Assembly: GCA_021464415.1 (NCBI GenBank) | Contig: JAKCWG010000453.1 | Location: 96,282 to 160,281 of the forward strand | DNA: 64,000 nucleotides | Reading direction: 5' to 3' | Source of the DNA: Lonicera japonica | Taxonomy: Eukaryota > Streptophyta > Magnoliopsida > Dipsacales > Caprifoliaceae | Shown: piece after piece, positions 47,801-59,800 of the stretch | Layout of the letters: each line of letters starts with the position of its first letter | Position numbering within the stretch: position 1 is the stretch's first letter | Position numbers and translations under genes: made by a program | Notes under the pieces: model-generated | Told to the model about the DNA's origin: nothing | Database searches by the model: none | Seen by the model: the letters and a program-made list of their open reading frames with translations, nothing else

Positions 47801-50800
47801 CGAATCAAACGAGGCCTAAAAGTATAAATATATATATATATTTGTATAAATGATGTTATTTGTCATAAAATGAGAGTATGGTACTATGGACCCATGCCTA
47901 AGTAGAAACCATGTGTCATGCCACCTGAACACTTACGTGGCTCTCTCCATATTCGAAGGGTGCACCACCCTTATACCACCTACACCTGAGGGTGGCCATC
48001 CCCTCAAGTTCACATGACTAGAAACTTACTTGAGTCCAACTACACCCAAGGGTGCCAGCCTCTTAGACCTACAGGCAACGGTTAACTTGGGCTGGAGTAC
48101 CACCCCCATTATGGGCAAGGACCACGACCTCCACCTTTATACTTCGATTAAGGTAGATTGCAGGGAGATCCTTGAGCTCGTAGCCACAAGTAGCACTTGA
48201 TCTGGCAGGAGAACATGCCAAGGTTCCCCCCCCCCCCCCAAATAAACAAATAAACCAGGTGGTTTTGTTGGCCTTTCGATATAAACATTCAAACTTCATA
48301 AGGGAATGTCTTTATTCATTCCATTGAAATAACCTCCCAAATAGTGTGACTTAACTTAAGCCCTCAACTAACGTTGCACATCTTATCACACGTTCCTAAA
48401 ATTAATGAGGATACAAGCGTAGTGGACAAGGAATAAATTCTAAATAAAGTACCTATATATATATATATATATCAAATATGGTATTTGTAGTTGGAGTTGA
48501 GGGTCCTCAAAGCTCGTAATTAAGGATGAAGTCCTTGACATTTTTCAAAAAGTACAATCATCATATGATCTGACCTCACTTAGCTTTCAGCTTGCTTTTC
48601 CTACGGAAATCCAAAACATACTTTACCCTATTGGCTATACCCCGCTTAAAAATATCATCATTTTAACTGAAAAAGGGGAACCCTCATAAGCATGTCTAGA
48701 GATTCATCGAATCTTTTGGAACTTTCGACAATGACAACAACTTGACACTAAAGAAGTTCTCCAAATCAATGTCAAACAAGGCGTACAATTTATATTATTT
48801 CCTGACAATGTCTCTTCCTGGAGGATCTCTTTACATAGCTTCATGCAAAGTTCTTCCAGATGGAAGAAGATGTGACATTTGTTCATTTGGATGAGAAAGA
48901 CAACGTAGGCAATAAAGATCGAGCTTTGTACATCAGCCAATTTAGAGAAAGAATCCTTTGGTGCAGTGTTCTAAAAGGTGGACTAGGTGGCCACCTAGGC
49001 GCTAGGCGGTGCCCAAGCGCCCCGAATAGTGCCTAGGCGCTGGGATGAATTAGGCAGATTTAGATGGGTGCCTAATCGGGCTAAAGAGGGTTAGGCGAGT
49101 TTAGGCAGGTTGGTTGAGGCCTAGGCGGATAGAATACATGAAAAAAAAATTATCATTTAAGAAAAGGGATCTATCAACCATCATATGCAAACTCATATTC
49201 CATTCCTTCGACTAAAGCTAAACCTTAATCAGCAACCATAATCACTCAAAGACTTAGAAAGAAGATATCGCTTTGACTAATTACAAACTCACAATTCTAC
49301 CTACATCCTCAAGTCTATCTTGAACATTCTTTTTTTTATTGTTGCTTAAAATAAATTAATAATTTTATATGGTATGGTTCAATTTTCTTTTAAATAGTGA
49401 ACTTAATGACTATGATTCACTTGTTTTTGCGTTATACAAGTATTGTATATATACATTTATATTTAAAAAGATTAAAAAAATGACCACGTAGGCGCTCTAT
49501 GGCCAACCTAGGTCTGCTTAGCACCTTTTAGAATATTGCTTTGGTGTTATGTCGACTTTTTCGAGCAACAACTTGTGGATTTGTGTATCAAATGAAATAA
49601 TTGATGATTACTATGTCCATTTGGTAACTTTAGATTTTCCTTTGTTCAAAAGGCTAACAAAGGTAGCGGTTAACTTAAACAATGAGGGAATCTAGACATA
49701 TCGTAACAATGATTCAACTTGGCGCTTGAACAAGCAAAGTCATATTGTTTGCTATTATGGAACCTAAACAGAAAAGCCCCAACATAGGCAACAGTGATTA
49801 GAAACGCCACTGTGAAGGGTGTGTGGATCCACCACCCTTACTGTGTGGTATTAAGGAGGCCAGTAGCCTACATGATCATTGGATTCATGACCGTACAGTC
49901 GAGCTCCCTCCTGTCCACAAAGAGCCAACAAAGGTGGAGCATGCTAAGCCAAACTTCTATATTTATCATAGGATCCTACCACATCCAAGTGCTACTTGTG
50001 TAGCCTTAAGGTGATTGTTAATAAAAAAATACATTGTAATGGAGAGATGGAAATTCATGGCAACCCCCCTAACCTGTTGAGAACAAACTAGATGCCAATA
50101 ATTTTCAAGTAGGATCTTTGGATATAAATGACAAAAAAATTGCACAATGAAAATTATTTGATACAACAATACACCAATCTCACAACACAAAGAATTACGT
50201 GATATCGGCAAATTGCCACTAGTCCACGGAGCACACTAAATTCACTATATCAAAAAAAAGGAGTGATTTACAAGACTGGTCAGCAGACTTATACACGCAC
50301 ACTATGTTTCTCTCAACAATCAAAGATAGACAATGCAATTTTTCTCACCTAGAAAATTGCTTTTATTTTTCTCACTCAACACTCTGAAAAATTAGACACT
50401 GCAAAGCTCTCACTTAAACACTTCACTTCTAATTTTTCTCTCTGCTTTCTTAATATTTTTGGCTCTCTATTCTCTCTTTTGCTCTCTTCTTTCTTTAGAG
50501 CTCTTGTTGTTGATGCAAAAATGCATACAAGTACACCCCTATTTATACACCAACAAGCATCCACCAACTTTGAAATGTTTACCTCCTTAGTTAGCATATT
50601 TTGAAAATTTAACCAAACCATTCAAAAAATCAACCATTTTTTAGAATGTATAGAAAAATTGGCCATTGAATTTTTCTCACATTCTAGAAAATATTGACCA
50701 TTGAATATTTGTCTTTTTTTTTTACATTATTTAACAAAAGTTGCATCAACGGGAAGCAGAAACGAGTTAGCTTCAATATAGGTGGCAAAACTCCAGTTTC

Positions 50801-53800
50801 ATCCATTGGCGAGAAGTCATACTTTGTGACTTTTATTGACGACCATTCTAGGAAGGTGTGGGTTTACTTCTTAAGGCACAAATCCGAGGTGTTCGAAGTG
50901 TTCAAGAAAGGGAAAGCCATGGTGGAGAATGAAACAGGCCTGGGGATTAAGAAATTGAGATTCGACAATGTTGGAGAATATAAAGATGGCGAGTTCAAAA
51001 GATTTTATTATATAAATGGAATCAAATTGGAGAGGACAATTCCAGGGACCCTGCAACAGAATGGCATGGTAGAAAAAATGACCGAACACTAACTGAGAGA
51101 GTCAGAAGTATGCATTTACAAGCAGGCATACCTAAGGAATTCTGGGCAGAGGCAGTCAGTACTGCAGCTTACCTAATCAACAGATGACCAACAGTACCGT
51201 TGGAACATAAAATACCATAAGAGGTTTGGAGTGGCAAAGAGATAAAACTTTCTCATCTGCAAATATTCGGTTGTGTCGCATATGTACATATTAGTGATCA
51301 AGCTAGAAGTAAGCTAGATCCTAAATCATAGAAATATACTTTTCTTGGATATGGCGGTGATGGTTTTTATTATAGATTGTGGGATGATAAGAACTAAAAA
51401 ATCATCGAAAGCAGATATGTCATATTCAATGAGAAGGTGATGTACAAGGATAGAGACACAGCAGATTCAAGTAATTCAGTGCAGTATAATCCTGTGTATG
51501 CCGATATTGGTGATATTCCAGAAAGTAGTCAGACAGAATAAACAGAAGAAAGTTCTTAGACAGAAGAAATAATACAACATGATAATACACAACAGACGGA
51601 GGCAGAAGAACCTTCAGCTCATACTCCTATACTTAGGCGGTATTCCCGGCCTCATCTACCAAACAGGATATACTTAAATTACTTGTTGCTTAGTGACGGA
51701 GGTGAACCTGAATGCTATGATAAAGCATGTCAGGTACAGGATGCGAGTAAGTGGGAGTTTGTAATGAAAGATGAGATGGAGTCCTTTATCTCGAATAAGA
51801 TGTGGGAGCTAGCCGAGCTACCAAAAGGGAAAAAGGCTTTACAGAACAAATGGGTGTATCGAGTCAAAGGGGAGCACGATAGCTCAAGAGGTACAAGGCA
51901 AGATTAGTGGTGAAAGGCTTTTAGCAGAAAGAATGAATTGACTACACTGATATATTCTCTCCAGTTGTAAAGTTGACTACTATTCGGTCAGTTTTGAGTA
52001 TCGTTGCAGCAGAAGATTTACACCTTAAGCTGTTAGAAGTGAAAACTGCCTTTCTTTATGATGAAGGAGGAAATATACATACAACAATCTGAAGGTTTTT
52101 CAGTGAAGGGAAAGGAGAAACTTGTTTAAAAATTGCAAAAGAGCTTGTATGGCTTAAAACAAGCTCCAAAACAGTGGTACAAGAAGTTTGATGGGTTCAT
52201 ACAAATGAATAGCTATTACAAGTGCAACGCTGACCATTGCTGTTACTTTAAAAGGTTTCAATCTAGTTACGTCATTTTGTTACTTTATTTTGATGAAATG
52301 TTAGTAGCATGCTCAAATATGGATGAAATCAGAAGGTTGAAGAAACAGTTGTCGAATGAGTTCGACATGAAAGACTTGGGTGCAGCGAAGCAGATTCTTG
52401 AGATGAAGATCAATAGAGACAAGCAAAGGGGCGTCTTGCAGTTGTCTCCGGCTGAGTATATTAGCTGTGTTTTAAAGAGGTTCAGCATGAGTGATGTTAA
52501 GCCAGTTAGCACACCCTTGGCTAGTCATTTTCGATTATCCAAAGACTAGTCTCCTAAGAGTGATGAAAAAGAAAACTTCATGGCTAAGGTACTATATGCC
52601 TCAACCATTAGAAGTCTGATGTATGCTATGGTTTATACGAGACCAGATATTGCCCATGCAATGGGAGCTATGACAAATCCTGGCAAGATGCACTAAGATG
52701 TTATTAAGTGGATATTGTGATATCTACGATGTACCACCAACAAATGCTTATATTTCAGCAGAGGCGAGCAAAGATTCCAAGGATTTGTAGATTCAGATTT
52801 TGCTGCTGAGATAAATCACAGAAAAAGCACTACTTGTTATGTCTTTGCAGTAGGTGCTACTACAGTCAGTTGGGTTTTACAACTACAAAAGATAGTTGCC
52901 TTATCCACCACAGAAGCAGAGTACGTAGCCATGACCGAGGCAAGTAAATATATGATTTGGTTAAAGGGTTTGTTAGCAGAATTAGGTTTCAGACAAATGA
53001 AGAATGCCTTGCACTGTGACAGTCAAAGTGCTATACATCTAGCAAAGAATTCGGTATTTCATTCGAGGACTAAGCACATAAGACTTCGGTATCACTTCGT
53101 TAGATCACTCTTAGATGATAAGGTATTGACACTTCAAAAGATTCAAAGCAATAAAAATTCAGCCGACATGTTAACCAAGGCAGTGACCAAAGATAAACTG
53201 GAGTTGTGCGCAGCTTTAGTAAGTCTTCAAGACTAAAGAAAAAGATAAACGCACTAGTACACTTTAATCATTGTCAGAGTTGGTTCTATCAATTTTTCTC
53301 CAAGTGGGAGATTGTTAGATAATGAAGAAAAAAAAAGACAAATATTCAATGGTCAATATTTTCTAGAATGTGAGAAAAATTCAATGGCCAATTTTTCTAT
53401 ACATTCTAGAAAATGGTTGATTTTTTGAATGGTTTGGTTAAATTTTCAAAATATGCTAACTAAAGAGGTAAACATTTCAAAAGTTGGTCCATGCTTGTTA
53501 GTGTATAAATAGGGGTGTACTTGTATGCATTTTTGCATAAACAACAAGAGCTCTAAAGAAAGAAAAGAGCAAAAAAGAGAATAGAAAGCCAAAAATATTA
53601 AGAGAGCAGAGAGAAAAATTAGAAATGAAGTGTCTAGGTGAAAGCTTTGTAGTATCTAATTTTTCAGAGTGTTAAGTGAGAAAAATAGAAGCAATTTTCT
53701 AGGTGAGGAAAAATTGCAATGTATAGGTCTGCTGACCAATATTGTACATCACTCCTTTTGATATAGTGAATTTGGTGCACTCCGTGGACTAGTGGCAATT

Positions 53801-56800
53801 TGCTGATATCACATAATTTCTTGTGTTGTGAGATTGGTGTATTGTTGTGCCAAATCATTTTCATTGTGCAATTTTCTTTTGTCGTTTATATCCCAAAATG
53901 CTACTTGAAAATAAGTAGCATCTAGTTTGTTCTCAACAACTGGTATCAGAGGGTTAGGTTCTAGTGGGAGTTGTGGCGGAAAAAGGAAAAGGAATTGAAA
54001 AATTCGACCACTAAGATTTCGGTTTCTGGCAAATGAAAATTGAAGATTATTTGTACGGAAAGAAGTTGCATCTTCCTCTACTTGGCACCAAACCAGAAGA
54101 TATGAAAAATGACGAATGGGCACTACTTGACAAGCAAGTGTTAAGAGTCATTCGTTTGTCATTATCAAGAAGTGTGTCGTTTAACGTTGCTAATGCAAAG
54201 ACTACTGTTGACATGATGTCAGTGTTATCTGGCATGTATCAAAAGCCATCAGCAAACAACCAAGTGCATTTGATGAAGAAATTATTTAATCTGAAGATGG
54301 CAAAAAATTCTTCAGCGGCAGAACACCTGAATAATTTCAACACAATCATCAGCTAGTTATCTACCGTTGAAATTAAGTTCGATGATGAAGTTCAAGCCTT
54401 GATAATTTTAGCCTCGCTATTGAATAGGTGGGAGGCCATGAGAACGTCAGTGAGAAATTCTACCGGAAAAGAAAAGCTCAAATACACTGACATAAGATAT
54501 TTAATTCTGAATGAGGAGATTCGTTGAAAAGATTATGGTAAACCGTCCACTTTCAGCTCAGCCTTGAATGTTGAATCAAGAGGTAGAAATCCAACAAGAG
54601 GAAATGGAGGCAACATAAATAGATCAAGAAACGGCAGGTCAAAGTCAAGGGCTCTAAACAAATCCAATAAATCTCAAAACCAAACTAATCAAAAGGTTAT
54701 TAAGTGTTGGAATTGTGCTAAAATCGGACACTACAGAAATCAATGTCGAGCACCGAAAAGGCTACAGAAAAGAGGACTGAAGCAAACGTTGTTGCAGAAC
54801 AGTCAAAAGATGCATTGATATGCTCTATGGAGAGCAAGACGGAGTCATGTATGTTAGATTCCGAAGCTTCTTTTCACGCCACCTCAAGCAGAGAATTTTT
54901 CTCAAGTTTCGAATAAGGAAATTATGGAAAGGTGTATCTTGGTACTGATCAGCCATGCGACGTGGTCGGCAAGGGTGAAGTAAATATCAAGTTAAATAGG
55001 TTCGTGTGGAAGTTGAATGATGTCCGTCACATCTCTAACTTGAGGAAGAATTTAATCTCGATGAGCCAGTTAGCAAATGAGGGTTATGTCACAACCTTCA
55101 GCCAGGATACATGGAAGGTTTTCAAAGGTGCAATGGTAATTGCACATGGCAGTATGTTAGCCACTCTCTATATGATGGTAGATGCGCATGGGTCAATTAC
55201 AATTGTCGCAAGCAAAGACGATCCCAATATATGGCACCAAAGACTTAATCATATGAGTGAAAAGGGACTCAAGGTCATGTACAGAAAAGGGAAGCTAGCA
55301 GGGCTTCAATTAACTAATATTGACTTATGTGAAAGTTTGAGAACAAACTAGTCGCTACTAATTTTCAAGTAAGATCTTGGGATATAAATGACAAAAGAAA
55401 ATTGCACAATAAAAATTATTTGACACAACAATACACTAATCTCACAACACAAGGAATTACGTGATATCGACAAATTGCCATTAGTCCACGAAGCGTACCA
55501 AATTCACTATATCAAAAGGAGTGATTTACAATATTGTTCAGCAGACCTATACATGCACATTGTGTATCTCTCAACACTCAAACATAGACATTGCAATTTT
55601 TCTCACTTAGAAAATTACTTCTATTTTTCTCACTTAACACTATGAAAAATTAGACACTACAAAGCTCTCACCCAGATACTTCACTTCTAATTTTTCTCTC
55701 TGCTCTCTTAATATTTTTGGCTCTCTACTTTCTCTCTTGCTCTCTTCTTTCTTTAGAGCTCTTGTTGTTGATGCAAAATTGCATACAAGTACACCCCTAT
55801 TTGTACACTAACAAGCATCCATCAACTTTGAAATGTTTACCTCCTTAGTTAGCATATTTTGAAAATTTTACCAAACCATTCAAAAAATCAACCATTTTCT
55901 AGAATGTATAGAAAAATTGGCCATTAAATTTTTCTCTCATTTTAGAAAATATTGACCATTGAATATTTGTCTTTTTTTTTCTTCATTATCTAACATAACC
56001 AACCAAGACATGTTCAATATTGCCTTTTAATCTCTTATGATTTTGACATTGTCATCATGTAGTCTTTGAGACATGAAATAAAATGTTCCCTTATATTTTA
56101 TTAATATATTTAATATATTTGTATTTATTACAACAACATCAAATAAAACTACTAATCAAGCCATCTTTGCGAAGCAGTAAAACCCTACACATGAGGTCTT
56201 AATCCCTATAAAAGGCATTAAAACCCCTCTCCACAAGGCACTAACAATCCGTTTGGATTGAGAAAATAGGAAAGCAAGGAAAAGAGGAAAAATGATTGCA
56301 TTTTACTCATTTGAATAGATTTATAAGAGATAGTGGAGAGGAAACGAAAGGATTAAGAGGGAATGTCAATCTCCTCTATTCTTTTATTTTGGGAGGATTA
56401 AAAGAAAAAGAAAAAGATTTTAATAATTTTTTCATATTTTTTCAAATTTAATCTTAATTTATTAATAATATATTAAATTACATTTTTTTTTTCTTTCTAT
56501 CTAAATAAAATTTATTTTTATTCTATTTTTAACTATTCAAATAACAATAAAATTAAATTTATTTCTTTTCATTCTATTTCATTTCTTCCTCTCTTAATCA
56601 TGTATTTCCTTTCGGCCCCTTCCCTTTGATCCGGACCGTAAAACCCTTGCAATGAGGTCCTTAAGCACCTTAAGACACCCCTCTCCATGAGGTACTGAAA
56701 TCCTCTCCATGAGGTCTCTGCGCCTTCTTCATGAGGCACTAAAACCCTCTCCAAGAGGTCCATAAGTCCCATGTACGAGGCTCTAAAGCCTTCTCCATGA

Positions 56801-59800
56801 AGCATCAAAACCCTCTCTGAAAGGTACATGTTTTTTTTTTTTGGGATAAAACGTGACTTCCATTATTCACTAGAAGAAATTGCTAGAAATGGTGCCCTAT
56901 ACAACAGAACGCAAAAAAGAAAGTTTAGTATTTCTTCTTTCTTCATTTTTTTTCCCATCATTACAGCTACTTCTCTCCTTATCTATCGAGCGAGAATGTT
57001 TTGCTTTTTGGCATACATGGTATCATCTCATAATCTTGGTATTAATTGAGTTTCCTGTTGTTCGTCCGGTACATGTTGATTCAATTGATTGCTTTTGATA
57101 TGGATTTTTTGACTACTCGGGCATTCTTTCACCACAATGAATGTTAATTAAAATCATAATTATTTATCAGTTGACCGACTGTCAATGGTGGATTAGATTT
57201 AGTTGTTACCATTTTTCTCTCACAAAATTCTTTCTAGGATTTGATAGTTAACACTCTACTAAACGATGCCTCCTTTATTGGGCAATTTGTGCTCACCGTC
57301 AACCCTCTTCAAGTTAAATTGATTTCTAACACAAGCAAATGGGAGGGCGGTCAAGGCTTAGAGTACCTGAATTGGGAAGCGCATTTGTATAACCATAACA
57401 AGTTCCATTATTATTTACAGTTAATGCATCAGGATTGGGAGAATGTTATACAAATGTCCCAAATAATTGCATTTTAAAAGAAGGTGCATGTGGCCTTAAG
57501 TGGCATGCTCTTAATTTGGGTTTTAATAATAAAAAAAGCAAAATTATTTCCAAATATTGTGGGAATTGTATTTGATAAACTAGTTTTCCTTCCACACATG
57601 ATGCATGTTAGTAATCACATATGGGTTGTTTAAACATGTTGGACAAATAAGCATAACTCTCTAAAATAAGGAAAAAGAGAGGGAGGATGAAAAACACGAT
57701 AGAAAAATCGACCCAATCCTCTAAAAATATTGGGAAATTGGGAACAGGCCAATAGTTCTCAAACAATTCCGACGAACACAACCTACCTAAAATCTCATAA
57801 ATCAAATAGGGGTAATGAAAGAAATGATATCCATTTTACCATGAATGGTTTTCGATTATCGGAACACACAAAAAGATGTTACCTAACACATCGGTAGCTT
57901 GCTGAAAAACTCACCACATAAGTTAAAATCAACAAGAAAAGAAAGTATTGGAATCGTATTTTATTTAGTATTATTACTAGGCTATTTATTGGTATTAGCC
58001 TATTAGGTGCTAAATTCATTATGGAATTTACATTAGTTACGGTTTTTGTCCAACATTGTGAATTTCATTATTATGTGGCTCTTAGTTCGAGTAAGTCAAG
58101 CCATTAGGCAATTACAAAATTCTTTTGAAGGTAAAACAAGATCTATTCATTGGGTGACTGGCAAAAGGTCACTTGCTAGAAAAGGCATATGAGTTGAAGA
58201 AACCCTATCAGAATCGTTCACTCTGATACCAAATTTTAAAAGGTTATTGAGTTTGATTTTCTTAATTGAGAGCCAAGATTCTATCTCTACATTGAAAATA
58301 TAGTACAATTTTTGGAAGGAGATCAAGGATAATAAATGCCTAAATCTATGAATAAGGAAAGGGTGTCAACAATAGTACATACCAAAATCTGTGGGATCCC
58401 TTATTCATGGAATGTACATTAGACTACTAATGACACCTAACAATAATAATAGATTATTAACATTGATCCTCGTCAATTTTATGATGATTTTTGTAGAGTA
58501 AAAAATCTAACAAGAGACTGCAATTAAATTTTGGTAAACAAATTAGATGAGTAAAAGGTGTGAAATAGAGAGGCATCAGGGTAGAATCAGAATCTGAAGT
58601 TGTCATGTGACACTTCCATAGCATTTTTGCTTCATAGTCTAGTGGAGTCCCGTCATACCCCTCCCTCGTCCTTGTCATATCCCTCGTGTCCTTGTCATAT
58701 TCCTCTAATATCCAAAATAAATTTATATCAAACGAAACTCATGGCACTTTAGCTATGTCTAACACTGTCTGGTTGTATCATGTGTCCCACCTGTATCTTT
58801 GTTGCACACGAGTACAATGCCACAGCATCACCCGAGGAAGTTTACATGCTTTCTAGATTTTTTCCATACGATAATTTGAGGTAGTCTAGGAAAATTGTAA
58901 TTGTGAGTGGGTTGCAGTAGGTGCATACGTGGCTATAGTAGATTTTTTCTTTTACAAGGATGGTTCTTGTGCATTTAATCACAGCCAAAATTGAATAAAT
59001 GTCCAATATAGACAAATCACATCATTACAGGAGATGCTCACGACAACATTAGGAACGTAGTGCTATGCCGCGTATTGTAGGATAATTTCCCCCCTCCGTG
59101 GTTGGTTTTCTATTGAAATGTTTTGCTATTATGGTTCTATGGAGTACCAGGAGAGTTTTAGGCTTTTGGGTGGAAATGATCAATATTCTTTTGATTTGAA
59201 TCTCGTCAGCTGCAAGCATTTCAGAAGGCAGTAGTGACATACTAATTGTTATCTGTTACACAATGAATATCATTGTCCTTTTTTAATCTTCCACCCTACT
59301 TTTCAATGTTGAATAGGTTAAAATGTCACTAATTTATTTATTGAAGACAGACTGTAAGCTGCTAAGCTATATATGAGCACGGATATAAATCTGTTGTTCG
59401 CTTTCGAGGTTTTTTGGTCCATCAGTTCATTTTCCTTTTTGGTGTTCCAGGTTATGACAGATGATGATCTACTAGCCTTGGTGTTAGATGAAGTTTTTCA
59501 GCCACAAGGTGTTTGGAAGCTTGGAGATGTGCAGGTATGCATAGACTCTTACTTTCATTTTTCTTAGGGTACATGGGTTTGAATATTGCACTTATTTTCC
59601 ATGGGAAATGCTGAAAATTTCATGTTTTCCATTTTTAGTGGTATTTGATTGCATAAGTTTGCATGGTGTTCAATGTTTCCGGTCCAACTTTAACCTTATT
59701 TTCATGTTTTTCATCTAATTGAAAAACCACCTCCATCCTAATTGTGTGCTTGATAACATACTTGGAAAGATTTTCATGAGGTAGCATGAAGTTGTTTTGC

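Larger units (their letters stand above)
50070..56000. mobile_element. Scrambled copia element with permuted halves and inverted LTRs (intron 8)
   Basis: In order on the + strand: an inverted LTR (50075-50736), the 3' half of pol in sense (50737-53312), a sense LTR (53313-53938), primer site TGGTATCAGAGG at 53941, gag and the 5' half of pol in sense (to 55336), and an inverted LTR (55337-55995). TAACC flanks the whole block (50070-50074, 55996-56000). The pol halves break at the same place and both carry AAAGT next to the inverted LTR (50737-50741, 55332-55336). Two target duplications are therefore preserved, one for the outer insertion and one for an insertion into pol. Inversions between opposite LTRs after nested insertion explain the order. 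Many stops make the element dead. Confidence 0.88.

Noticed and set aside
48069..48299. 76-codon minus-strand frame with a Gly run
   Set aside because: The Gly run comes from a C-homopolymer; no family resemblance.
50871..51089. Minus-strand frame in the scrambled copia element
   Set aside because: Shadow of the integrase frame on the + strand.
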